NCBI RefSeq assembly: GCF_038751955.1
Contig: NZ_JBCEXH010000004.1
Location: 186,001-250,000 of the forward strand
Direction: 5' to 3'
DNA length: 64,000 nucleotides
Source of the DNA: Methanocalculus natronophilus
GTDB lineage: Archaea; Halobacteriota; Methanomicrobia; Methanomicrobiales; Methanocorpusculaceae
In this document: in pieces, positions 51,154 to 61,288 of the stretch
Layout: every line of letters begins with the position of its first letter
How positions within the stretch are numbered: the first letter of the stretch is position 1
Made by a program: the position numbers and the translations under genes
The notes under the pieces: generated by a model
Database searches by the model: none
The model's input: only the letters and a program-made list of their open reading frames with translations
Told to the model about the DNA's origin: nothing

Positions 51154-51947
51154 AGCTCGGCTCCAAAGAGAAGTATGTGGTTTTCAAGAACGCTTTGTAC
51201 AAAAGGATCGCCTTCTTTTTTCTTCCTTTCAAATCGATACCATGGAATGACGGTGAGCTGTATTGGCCTTCCAATCTTCTCCTGAATGCTGAGGATCTTA
51301 TCCTTATCCACATGGTCTACTTCACCAATGACAAGGATATCCAGATCACTTGTATCATTGAATGTGCCTGATGCAGCACTCCCGTACAATGCAACCGATA
51401 TTATATTCGGAGATCCCCCATGATCAGATACCGGATATGTGGATTCATCATTCTCCGAGACGACATTTATTTCAGTTCTTCTGGCGTTATCACCGGACAT
51501 ATCTCTGGAAACATGCTCAGCAGTATCTTTTTCTCTCTCTCCGGAATCATCTCCGAAAAACTCCCTGGAAACCTCCCCGGAACCCTCCCCGGAACTCTCC
51601 CCGGAACTCTCCCCGGAACTCTCCCCGGAACTCTCCCCGGAAAAATCCTTGGAAATCTCCCTGGCAATCTCCTCAATACCGTATTCATTCAGGAGAAGGA
51701 GTATGGCACACTTTTTTAACTCCTTTACCAGTGGCTTTTCGTTATTAAGGATGATCTGGTGGGCAGTTCCGATTCTATGTATGGTAACAATCCCGGCCTT
51801 CTGGAATAGATTGGCATATCGCAATACTGTTGATGGAGAGATGCCCAGCTCCCGGGCCAGCTCATTGATATGAAGCCTGGAATCAGGATTCATCAAATGC
51901 CACTTCAGGATTTTGTTACCGGCAAAGGTATTGAACTCAGGAATCAT
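51150..51947 (-). CDS. MNT-type nucleotidyltransferase with N-terminal HTH and SGES repeat
   Basis: 265 residues. Residues 1-80 form a winged helix (SRLHINELARELGISPSTVLRYANLFQKAGIV). Residues about 104-150 form a low-complexity stretch, SGES tandem, from a 12-bp repeat. Residues about 175-265 form a Pol-beta/MNT nucleotidyltransferase: VALYGSAASGTFNDTSDLDILVIG (GS...SDLD catalytic pair) and IQLTVIPWYRFERKKKE. In MNT-HEPN modules this enzyme AMPylates the HEPN toxin to neutralise it. The HTH may autoregulate. A HEPN-like fragment follows with coupled start. Confidence 0.85.
   Translation of the reverse strand: MIPEFNTFAGNKILKWHLMNPDSRLHINELARELGISPSTVLRYANLFQKAGIVTIHRIGTAHQIILNNEKPLVKELKKCAILLLLNEYGIEEIAREISKDFSGESSGESSGESSGESSGEGSGEVSREFFGDDSGEREKDTAEHVSRDMSGDNARRTEINVVSENDESTYPVSDHGGSPNIISVALYGSAASGTFNDTSDLDILVIGEVDHVDKDKILSIQEKIGRPIQLTVIPWYRFERKKKEGDPFVQSVLENHILLFGAEL
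51541..51672 (-). repeat. 12-bp in-frame tandem repeat (SGES linker)
   Basis: Eleven 12-bp units; four consecutive ones (51589-51636) are identical (CCGGAACTCTCC on the plus strand). Units at the edges have drifted. The four identical units suggest recent expansion in the linker between HTH and nucleotidyltransferase. Confidence 0.9.
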
Positions 51948-52256
51948 TCGATGTAGAGAATTATCGTTCTATGTATAAAATGATTGTTCTATGGGTTGGA
52001 TGGTGGGTGGATGATAGGGGTGAAAAAGAGAATGAAATGAGTTTAATGTGGTATCGATTGATAGATGATTTGGTCTGTTGCCTGCTCTTGTTATGGATAG
52101 GCGAATACAGATATATGGGGATATTGAATTTTTAACCTGACCAAATAGGGAACAGTGAACCGACGTTGACAGACGTTGACATAATAAGATGGATCAGTTT
52201 AGATGAGCCAAGTGGATCAAAATTATATGAGCGAAAACAGTTGCTAGGGAAAGAGT
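51948..52256. other. AT-rich intergenic stretch
   Basis: 309 bp upstream of the nucleotidyltransferase gene (minus strand) and before a doubtful small plus-strand frame. Nothing more could be supported. Base composition matches the neighbouring island. Confidence 0.35.
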
Positions 52257-52439
52257 ATGAAAAATACTATTTGTGAAAGAGGACATGCGGAAAGTGGGTT
52301 CTATCATCTCTTCAGGCGTGTCCGGCAGATTGAAGAAGAGACTGATACAGGGTTTGAATGCCGGATTATGAACTATATAGGTGAATTACAGGATATAACG
52401 CGGCTGTTTGGGCTGAGGGTGGAAAAATATTATGCGTGA
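52257..52439 (+). CDS. Doubtful small hypothetical protein
   Basis: 60 residues (MKNTICERGHAESGFYHLF...) preceded by GGGAAAGAG. It is charged with a possible helix (FRRVRQIEEETDTGF). I recognise no family; it may be a degraded gene or chance frame in the AT-rich island. Confidence 0.25.
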   Translation: MKNTICERGHAESGFYHLFRRVRQIEEETDTGFECRIMNYIGELQDITRLFGLRVEKYYA

Positions 52440-52580
52440 AAAATTAGCTGCCGAATGAGGGTTATAATATAGGGATTACATATATAAAGATCTTTTGGTC
52501 TATTCGAACTCACTTTTAAATTTTGAAAGAATAGAGAAGACTTGGTATGATTATGTGCACTAAAATATCAGGAGTTTAGG

Positions 52581-53885
52581 TTATACAAAATTCACATTCA
52601 CCGAAATCCATTTCATCCAGGCTTTTACTGTTGAGGCCCTTCTTTTTGATGTAACAAGATTATATCTTGGATTATTCTCTTTGATAATCCGTGCAAGATC
52701 GGTCGAATCGATATCCTTTGGATTGAAGCCGGATTCACTTAATAATTGTATTGCAGATCGAAATGATGGTCGCTTTAATAATTGAATGATGAATAGCCGG
52801 TTACGACATCTACGATTTGAACAACGCTTAATTTCCTTTCCATAATCCGTTAAAAGGAAAGAACTGGTATTATTTCGATCCCGTTGGAGAAAGTCAAGAT
52901 AAACTGCGGCATTTGCATAATAGTCGCCCTGTCGCTCATCAAAATCAAAATATTCAGATATTTGATCCTTGGTTTTCAAATCTTCACCATACAATGTGAT
53001 GATGTCAATAATCTTATCAACATCATTTGCTTGAGGAAAAGGAATTGATTCATGTTCAAAGGCATCTACTGGCACTGAATTAATGTATTCCTCCAGATTT
53101 ACGTCTAATTTCGGATCTTCATTAATTGAGAATGATCGCAGTTCTGTGATCTCAAGGTCGCCAAAACGCTTCCCAAACTTAAATTTTGAGAGATAAAAGA
53201 TTCCATTTGAATAGACAAAGAATATTGGAATTATTGGTTTGTTAGTTTTTTCTGACCACTCTTTCCATGGATAGTAGAGTTGCCGAATATGGAAATCGTC
53301 CCGCTTTCCAATCTTAGCCTCTATTAGATAAATACCATTCTGCCCCTCATAACCGGAATCAACTTCTATTTGTACTCCATCAACGACGATTTGAGTGTTG
53401 CTTTCAGGTAAATGTAATGAAAAAATACCTGAATGAAGCCTACCCCTTATTGTAAGATGTAAATACGACTCATTAGTGAACTTTTTCAAAAGGGATGCAA
53501 TATTTGCATAATCAATTGCCTGGAATTCGCTGGAGATTGAACCAATTTGTAGGGTTTCAATGGTATCCGACTCAGGAGATGGATCATATAATTCCCAGGG
53601 TACTTCATCAAAGATGTTTTTGTATTGGAAGTATGATTTTATTTCACCATCTTTATAAATGACATATTCTCCATTTTTAATAGGAAGGATGGATAAATGT
53701 TGCTTTTTAAATATTTCTGGTCGTGATTGAATTGTATCATGCTTAGCTAGTAGACGAGGCTCTCTCCCCCCAATCTCCTTTAGGTTTGTTGCAGAAATCT
53801 CAACGTATCCATTAGCTTCAATAGTATCGAGTAAATTTAGGGTTTGAAAAACCTGATTCCATGCCTTATTCATTTTTGTGGTCAT
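52581..53885 (-). CDS. Type II restriction endonuclease-like protein
   Basis: 434 residues, the likely nuclease partner of the adjacent Dam-type methylase. A PD-(D/E)XK core is seen: VDSGYEGQNGIYLIEAKIGKRDD (D at about 174, EAK at about 189-191). The C-terminal 200 residues (YGEDLKTKDQISEYFDFDERQGDYYANAAVYLDFLQR) look like a winged-helix DNA-binding part common to DUF6997-type restriction enzymes. Lies 9 nt downstream of the methylase in the same direction. Target site cannot be read, though the methylase is adenine-specific. High AT content. Confidence 0.75.
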   Translation of the reverse strand: MTTKMNKAWNQVFQTLNLLDTIEANGYVEISATNLKEIGGREPRLLAKHDTIQSRPEIFKKQHLSILPIKNGEYVIYKDGEIKSYFQYKNIFDEVPWELYDPSPESDTIETLQIGSISSEFQAIDYANIASLLKKFTNESYLHLTIRGRLHSGIFSLHLPESNTQIVVDGVQIEVDSGYEGQNGIYLIEAKIGKRDDFHIRQLYYPWKEWSEKTNKPIIPIFFVYSNGIFYLSKFKFGKRFGDLEITELRSFSINEDPKLDVNLEEYINSVPVDAFEHESIPFPQANDVDKIIDIITLYGEDLKTKDQISEYFDFDERQGDYYANAAVYLDFLQRDRNNTSSFLLTDYGKEIKRCSNRRCRNRLFIIQLLKRPSFRSAIQLLSESGFNPKDIDSTDLARIIKENNPRYNLVTSKRRASTVKAWMKWISVNVNFV

Positions 53886-53894
53886 AAAAATCGA

Positions 53895-54809
53895 TCAGTA
53901 GTTCATTACGATAATTTCATTGATTTCTCCTCGCTTACTTGCATCGGAGTTGATCATCCTTCTGGCTGGTACCCGCTCAATGGTATATTGAGCATAGAGC
54001 TCATCAAAAAAATTATCCTCTGGATTAATATTTTTTGGGTCTGAGTTGCTTAGCATCAGTTTAGCTTTCTTTCTATCGCATTTTGTAAAGAATTCTGCTA
54101 GTCTCTTCTGCTCTGAGTCATCAAATCCATTCTTGGAATAGTTGGTAAATGATGCAGTTGAACTCAGAGGTCGATAAGGAGGATCAAAATAAACAAATGA
54201 ATATTCAGTGATATATCTGGATGACTTTGTAAAATCGCCAAGATGAATCCTAGTATTTTGCAGAATCTCAGAATCAGCTCTTAATATATCAGGGTGAACG
54301 ATTTTTGGGTTTTTATAGCTGCCATATGGAACATTAAAATCTCCTTTTGCATTCACTCTGAATAAGCCATTGAAACAGGTTTTATTTAAAAAAATTAAAT
54401 CGCCTGCTCTTGGAATCCATGATTTGCTATACCTTTTATAATTAAAATCGGGTTTTACTTTGTTAAATTCTGTCCGAACCGAATAATAATACTCTTTTCT
54501 TCCATCATCATCTTTTGATATGAATTCCTCAGTGATTCCACAGAGATAATCTATTAGATCTTCAACATTACGTTTAACTACATTATATGCGAGAATCAAC
54601 TCTTCATTAATATCAAAGATGTGGCATTCTTCAAATGAAAACATTTCATTAAAGCAAAAATAAACTGCCCCTCCACCAATGAATGGCTCAATAAATGTGG
54701 ATATCTCGCCATTTTTAAGTTCTTTGGGAACTCTTTTGACAAATTCCTCTCGCAATTGGGTTTTTCCCCCTGCCCATTTGAGGAACGGCTTTGCATTGGT
54801 TTCTGGCAT
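53895..54809 (-). CDS. DNA adenine methylase (Dam/DpnM family)
   Basis: 304 residues. N6-adenine methyltransferase of the D12/Dam class: FLKWAGGKTQLREEFVKRVP (AdoMet FxGxG-like, residues about 8-20), GGGAVYFCFN, NKTCFNGLFRVNAKGDFNVPYG and FVYFDPPYRPLSSTASFTNYSKNGF (catalytic DPPY). This fits family members with GATC or related targets. Leads the restriction endonuclease gene. AT-rich relative to the window. Confidence 0.93.
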   Translation of the reverse strand: MPETNAKPFLKWAGGKTQLREEFVKRVPKELKNGEISTFIEPFIGGGAVYFCFNEMFSFEECHIFDINEELILAYNVVKRNVEDLIDYLCGITEEFISKDDDGRKEYYYSVRTEFNKVKPDFNYKRYSKSWIPRAGDLIFLNKTCFNGLFRVNAKGDFNVPYGSYKNPKIVHPDILRADSEILQNTRIHLGDFTKSSRYITEYSFVYFDPPYRPLSSTASFTNYSKNGFDDSEQKRLAEFFTKCDRKKAKLMLSNSDPKNINPEDNFFDELYAQYTIERVPARRMINSDASKRGEINEIIVMNY

Positions 54810-55066
54810 ATTGTAGCACTTTAGTTTTGTTCTTTGTCAATTTACACTCTTTCGTTGTACAAAATTTTAAATCCATTGCATTCAAGCTCTAGATCCTGTT
54901 CCAATAGGTTACTTTGATCTCTATTGTATTAGGCTTCGTAGATATTTTAAGGAGTACCTACAGGTGGTGAAAGTGAAATGATAGAAAATGAAATCAAATT
55001 GGTCCGATCTTCAAAAGTTTTATCGCACCGAACTTGATAAAGAATGACCAGGAAGGAGATGATACC

Positions 55067-55984
55067 ATGCCCGTGCCTGATTTTCAATCATTGATGCTGC
55101 CCGTGCTGAAATGTGTCGCAGACGGAAGGGAGCATACTACCAAAGAAGTTCGCCAGATGATGGCAGAGAGACTGAAGCTCTCAGATGAAGATCTCGCAGA
55201 ACTTCTTCCAAGCGGTAACCAGTCAACCTTTGATAACAGGGCCGGGTGGGCGATGACCTATTTAAAGAAATCCGGCTTGCTTAAAAGTCCAAAACGTGCG
55301 ATCGTGAGGATTACCGACCGCGGCAAAGAGGTTTTGCAACAGAATCCAGAAAAAATTGATATGAAGTTCCTCGAACAATACGAAGAATACCAGGAATTCA
55401 AGGCGCTTCGCCATGATAAAAGCAGGACTGTGCCCGTAACCGGTAAAGATACTTCCTCCCCCGATTTAACCCCTGAAGAAACTCTAGAAAACAGCTACCA
55501 GGACCTCCGCAACCAGCTCGCCGATGAGCTCCTGGAGCGAGTCAAACAATGTCCGCCCGAGTTTTTTGAGAAACTTGTGGTGCATCTTCTCGTTGCAATG
55601 GGCTATGGAGGATCACGGAGCGATGCAGGCCGGGCGGTTGGAAAGAGTGGCGATGGCGGTATCGACGGGATTATCAAAGAAGATAGGCTGGGTCTTGATG
55701 TTGTAAATATCCAGGCAAAACGGTGGCAGAACACGGTTGGCAGGCCGGATATCCAGGCATTTGTTGGAAGTCTGGCCGGGAGCAGGGCAAAGAAAGGTGT
55801 CTTCATTACAACATCGCAATTCTCTGGAGAGGCGCGTGATTATGTCAATTTCATCGAGCAGAAGGTGGTGCTCATTGATGGTGAGCAGCTTGCCCAGCTA
55901 ATGATCGATTTCGATATTGGCGTTTCGAAAGAAGCAGAATATGTGGTCAAAAAGATCGATTTTGACTATTTTGAGGGGAATTAG
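55067..55984 (+). CDS. mrr: Mrr-family restriction endonuclease
   Basis: 305 residues from ATG 55067, 8 nt after GGAAGGAG. Residues about 1-95 form the Mrr N-terminal winged helix (REHTTKEVRQMMAERLKLSDEDL), and residues about 160-300 form the catalytic domain: FEKLVVHLLVAMGYGGS, SGDGGIDGIIKEDRLGLDVVNIQAKRW (D...QAK, the Mrr form of PD-(D/E)XK), PDIQAFVGSLAGSRAKKGVFITTSQFS. Mrr cuts methylated DNA. Unlike its neighbours it has near-average base composition. It stands beside an adenine methylase, whose products Mrr enzymes might attack. Confidence 0.93.
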   Translation: MPVPDFQSLMLPVLKCVADGREHTTKEVRQMMAERLKLSDEDLAELLPSGNQSTFDNRAGWAMTYLKKSGLLKSPKRAIVRITDRGKEVLQQNPEKIDMKFLEQYEEYQEFKALRHDKSRTVPVTGKDTSSPDLTPEETLENSYQDLRNQLADELLERVKQCPPEFFEKLVVHLLVAMGYGGSRSDAGRAVGKSGDGGIDGIIKEDRLGLDVVNIQAKRWQNTVGRPDIQAFVGSLAGSRAKKGVFITTSQFSGEARDYVNFIEQKVVLIDGEQLAQLMIDFDIGVSKEAEYVVKKIDFDYFEGN

Positions 55985-55991
55985 CTCCATG

Positions 55992-56168
55992 TCATATTCT
56001 TCGTAATGCATACCTGTCCTTGCTCATTAAGTCAGATCGTACAATTTTTTTGTCATCCTCGGACACGGCATACCGCTCTGCCTGGGTGCGCATGTTCTGC
56101 GGTCTGAGCGTCAGCCGCTTTGCCTCAACGATGCCAAGGATCACGCCATCAACGACAAGGGCATTACC
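55992..56168 (-). pseudogene. Remnant of a type I restriction subunit (HsdR) N-terminus
   Basis: 59 codons, with NALVVDGVILGIVEAKRLT followed by NMRTQAERYAVSEDD, matching the N-terminal nuclease segment of HsdR (VDGxxIGVIEAKxxxxxxxxQAERYA). The EAK catalytic residues are kept, but the fragment lacks the start and helicase part, and ends at a stop 55992. A degraded gene in the defence island. Confidence 0.7.
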
Positions 56169-57441
<1,273 letters not shown>

Positions 57442-58928
57442 ATGAGATCAGAACTACTCCTGGTGGGAATGGCACTTCTTCTCTTTATAGCCTTTGCAAT
57501 CTGTCCTGTACAGGCACAGCCGCAAACAGAGAACACTGAGGTGCGGAATTTTGGCTTTGTGAACATGCCTTTCAACGTCATAAAATGTCGCTGGAGGGGC
57601 AGGAGCGGCAGCAGGTAGGCCTGGATCTTGTTGCCGAGGGATTCATCGGACCGGTCGGTCTCACTTCACCAGATGATGGAAGCGGGAGGCTCTTTGTGGT
57701 GGATCTGATCGGCGAGATCCGGATCATTGATGAGAACGGCACCCTGCTTGAGGAGCCTTTCCTGAATATCAGGGATCAGCTCGTCGAGCTGCGACTATCT
57801 TTCGATGAGCGCGGGCTGCTTGGTCTCGCATTCCATCCGGACTTCGCCGAGAGCGGCAGATTCTTTATCTACTACAGCGCCCCGCTCAGGGAAGGAGCGC
57901 CAGAGGGATGGGATCATACCAGCCGGATATCAGAATTCAATCTTCTGGCAGAAGATGAGAATCGTGCAGACCCCACATCCGAGCGGGTGATCCTGGAGGT
58001 CGACCAGCCACAGCTCAATCACAATTCCGGATCGATTGCCTTTGGCCCTGACGGCTATCTATACATACCTCTTGGCGATGGCGGTGGTGGCGGCGATGTC
58101 GGTAGAGGCCACCCACCGGAAGGCCACGGACAGAACACCACCACACTGCTTGGTAGCATTCTCCGGATAGATATCGATGGTGAGGAGCCCTATGAGATTC
58201 CGGACGACAACCCGTTTATCGGAGATGATGAGGTGCTGGATGAGATATATGCCTACGGACTGCGTAATCCCTGGCACATGACCTTTGATGCAGGCGGAAA
58301 GAACCATCTCTTTGCCGCCGATGTCGGGGAGGCCCTGTGGGAGTCAGTAAATATCATTGAAGAAGGCGGCAACTATGGCTGGAATCTCAAGGAGGGAAGT
58401 CATGCTTTCGATCCAGAGAACCCGTGGGAGTCTCCTGAAGAAGTGCCGGAAACAGGCTACCGCGGTGAGCCCCTGATCGATCCAATCATCGAGTATCCAC
58501 ATGCCAATCAGCCTGGTGGCCTTGGAATATCTATTATAGGCGGATATGTTTACCGTGGTACTGCCATTCTGGAATTCGAGGGACGCTACATCTTCGCGGA
58601 CTGGAACAGGGCGGGTGGCGATGGCAATGGCCTCATCTTAATCGCAACCCCTCCTGAAGAGAATATCACAGAAAAAATGTGGGAGTTTACGGAACTCGTG
58701 CCGGTTCCCTACCAGGCAATTGGCGCCTACATCCTGGCAATCGGACAGGATGCAGACCATGAACTCTATATCCTGACCACTCAGAACAGCGGGCCGTCCG
58801 GAGAAACGGGCAGGGTCTACCGCCTCATTCCGCCTCCTGAAGATCCCGAACCGAGCCCGGCACCAGGATTTTGTTTGTTTGCGGCCCTTTTTGGAATTAT
58901 TGTCGCATATACTATGCGAAAATGGTGA
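57442..58928 (+). pseudogene. Secreted PQQ-type sugar dehydrogenase, signal peptide frame-shifted
   Basis: ATG 57442 follows GGTGGCGAGG and opens a signal peptide (RSELLLVGMALLLFIAFAIC...PVQAQ) in frame 1 that ends with TAG at about 57616. The enzyme lies in another frame from ATG 57585 to 58928 (447 residues): VGLDLVAEGFIGPVGLTSPDDGSG, FDERGLLGLAFHPDF, LNHNSGSIAFGPDGYLYIPLGDGGGGGD, YGLRNPWHMTFD, AADVGEALWESVNIIEEGGNYGWN, the soluble glucose/sorbosone dehydrogenase beta-propeller. The C-terminus PAPGFCLFAALFGIIVAYTMRKW resembles a PGF-CTERM sorting tail. A shift of one base near 57560-57600 would join the two. Confidence 0.7.
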
Positions 58929-59094
58929 TCAGCAGGGAATGGAGAAATGAATGGGGAATGAATAGGTGGAGTTTCAGTAAGGGAGCATTCCTGGTACACA
59001 CATTTTTTTATCTTTTCGCCCCCACTATTCTTCCTCATAGCGCAACCAGATATTATCCTGACAGCGCAAACAGATCATACAACAGGTGCTTCCC

Positions 59095-59793
59095 ATGCAA
59101 CGCATCTCCTACCAGGTCATCATCGGGGCAATCCTCCTCATTCTCGGGGGATTGCTCCTCCTCAGGGCAACCGGTATCTATGATACCGGAGAGTTCCTTG
59201 TCTATGCACCGTCACTGATCGTCCTCTTTGCGGTAATCGCACTTTTCAAGAGCAGCTTTCAGTTCTTATCCGGGCCAGTCGTCCTGATCGTCATCTTCGG
59301 CACAATCCAGGCTGTTGCTCTTGATTATCTCTCCCCGGATGTCATCCTCCCCGTCATCATCATCGCAGTCGGTCTCGGCTTCATCTTCAACCGGGTGAGA
59401 CGCCCATCAACTGGGGAATCAACTGATCAGGCAACTGATACGGTCGAGCTGATGGCAGTCCTCGGTGGTGTCGAGAGCAGGAGCATCTCGAAGAGCTTCA
59501 GAGGGGGTGAGATGCTCGCTATTTTTGGGGGTGTGGATCTCGACCTCCGGGATGCGGGCATCAGCGATCCGCCTGCAGAGATCCAGGTCTTCACCCTCTT
59601 TGGCGGCACCGAGATCCGGGTGCCCGAAGACTGGAATGTCCGGTTGAATGTCCTGCCGGTGCTCGGCTCAGCAGAGGATGAACGGCGGCGGCCAACATTT
59701 CCAGAAGATACTGGTGCAGAAAAAACGCGGGCTGGTCCAAATCTTGTCATCACCGGCTTTGTTGCATTCGGTGGCGTCTCGGTAATGGATTAA
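59095..59793 (+). CDS. LiaF-like membrane protein
   Basis: 232 residues. Four membrane helices in residues about 1-100 (ISYQVIIGAILLILGGLLLLR and others), then a soluble C-terminal domain with two glycine-rich strand motifs, AVLGGVESRSISKSFRGGEMLAIFGGVDLDL and FTLFGGTEIRVPEDWNV, as in the LiaF/LiaI cell-envelope stress family (DUF5668/DUF2154). In Firmicutes LiaF restrains a stress sensor kinase. Role in archaea unknown. Confidence 0.85.
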   Translation: MQRISYQVIIGAILLILGGLLLLRATGIYDTGEFLVYAPSLIVLFAVIALFKSSFQFLSGPVVLIVIFGTIQAVALDYLSPDVILPVIIIAVGLGFIFNRVRRPSTGESTDQATDTVELMAVLGGVESRSISKSFRGGEMLAIFGGVDLDLRDAGISDPPAEIQVFTLFGGTEIRVPEDWNVRLNVLPVLGSAEDERRRPTFPEDTGAEKTRAGPNLVITGFVAFGGVSVMD

Positions 59794-60020
59794 CCAGGCG
59801 GGAGTGGAGCAGAAAGCCCCGGCCTTCAGGGTGGGGGGAGTTCACCGATCACAATCGTGCGAATCCCACCCTCCGGGATACCGGCACTCTTGCGTTCTTC
59901 CCTCAACCAGACTGGCCCTCTTGCCTGGTGAACGAATCTTCTCTCTTTCTGATACGTATCTTAGTTTCATGCCTTTTATTTGTGCAAGCCCAATATACTA
60001 CTAAGCTGGTGAATACCACG

Positions 60021-60731
60021 ATGGAAAAAACAGCATTCAAACAGTTCAGGAGCGAAGTCGGACACTTCTTCCGCGTCTCGGTCTTAAACATCGCCTTTGC
60101 CGCACTCCTGATGGCCTTTGGGCTTATGGTCGTCGTACGGGAAATCGTCTTCATCTATGAGACGTTTACAACAGAGATGGCAATTCTCTACAATCCAATC
60201 ATCCTCGTTGTCGCAGTCTCTGCAATGGCAATCGGCTTCTCCTGGATTGTCATCAGTGCACGGATCTTTGAAGGTGTCGAGGAGATTAAGGATGAGGTTG
60301 CCAGCCTGGAAAAAAGTCAGGTTACGAAGAGAAAAGCAGTTGCCGGGTCGCCTGACGCAGCTCCTGAAGATGGAATACCTGAAGAGGATCTCACCCGGCT
60401 CATTGTTAGGATGCTCTCCCACTACCGGGACAACCATGCAACCATCAACTGGATGATCTATTTCTGCATGCTCGGCAGCGCAAGCATCTTCCTGCTTGGA
60501 ACACTTGCAAGCCTTGAGTATTTCCAGGTCACGGCAACCAGCCTCACCTTCACAATCGGCCCGGACACCCTCCTGCTGCCGGCACTCCTGATCACTGTTG
60601 GAATTGCAGTTGTCAGCCTCATATCCTCAATCTACTTCTACCGGTTTTCAAAGGTCTGGGATGAGCGGATACATGAGATCGATTCCAAAGCAGATCTCCT
60701 GAAACAAACACTGGAGTCTGATCTGAAATGA
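60021..60731 (+). CDS. Four-helix membrane protein of unknown function
   Basis: 236 residues from ATG 60021 (TATA-like AATATACTA about 29 nt upstream, GGTGA at fitting distance; the frame also opens from GTG 59928). Helix pair 1 at residues about 22-45 and 65-88, a charged coiled-coil-like stretch (VEEIKDEVASLEKSQVTKRK), helix pair 2 at about 155-178 and 190-212, and a charged tail. No family recognised. The stop overlaps the following winged-helix gene by 4 nt, which suggests a membrane sensor with a regulator. Confidence 0.7.
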   Translation: MEKTAFKQFRSEVGHFFRVSVLNIAFAALLMAFGLMVVVREIVFIYETFTTEMAILYNPIILVVAVSAMAIGFSWIVISARIFEGVEEIKDEVASLEKSQVTKRKAVAGSPDAAPEDGIPEEDLTRLIVRMLSHYRDNHATINWMIYFCMLGSASIFLLGTLASLEYFQVTATSLTFTIGPDTLLLPALLITVGIAVVSLISSIYFYRFSKVWDERIHEIDSKADLLKQTLESDLK

Positions 60732-61018
60732 GCGGAAAGCGGCCTGTCGGGAGAAGGACTGTCTATGAAATCTACTGGGAGATCCTGGTCTTCTGCAGAA
60801 AGCCGCAGTCCTTTACGGGCATCATCAACCGTTGCGACATCAACTCAAAAACCGGACAGGAGTATATCGCATTCCTGCTTGAACGGGGCTACCTCACTGA
60901 AGAGACGGATGGCACAAGGAAACGGTATCTCTCCACCGAGAGTGCCGGGGAGTATATTGCCCTCTTCAACTCCCTGTATCGGAAACTCTTTGATAGTGCT
61001 CCGGGCTTCAAACTATGA
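60728..61018 (+). CDS. Winged-helix transcription regulator
   Basis: 96 residues. An ArnR1-like or PadR-like winged helix: TVYEIYWEILVFCRKPQSFTGIINRCDINSKTGQEYIAFLLERGYLTEET, with a wing GTRKRYLSTESAGEYI. ATG overlaps the upstream membrane-protein stop (ATGA), so expression is coupled. Confidence 0.85.
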   Translation: MSGKRPVGRRTVYEIYWEILVFCRKPQSFTGIINRCDINSKTGQEYIAFLLERGYLTEETDGTRKRYLSTESAGEYIALFNSLYRKLFDSAPGFKL

Positions 61019-61288
61019 TTCACAACAAAATAGTCTCTTTTTTGCCCATTCCAACTTCCGCAGGAAGAGATGAGCCATATTTTCCCGGCCTCTCTTCTCG
61101 TGACTTCCAAAAGAACAGAAAAACAAATTCGAAACAGAAGCTGAACACCACAGCCTGCAGCACCTATGGAATATAATCCCTAAAATCAGGCTGCTGCATT
61201 TGTACACGCATTTGTACACGGATGTTCGCAGAACAGGCTCCACATATTTGCACACTGGCGGGATCCAACCCATTTTTCCCATATCTGA
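61019..61288. other. Convergent intergenic region with a direct repeat
   Basis: Two adjacent copies of the 12-mer CATTTGTACACG at 61197-61220; otherwise nothing supportable. It lies between the regulator and methyltransferase stops. Confidence 0.4.
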
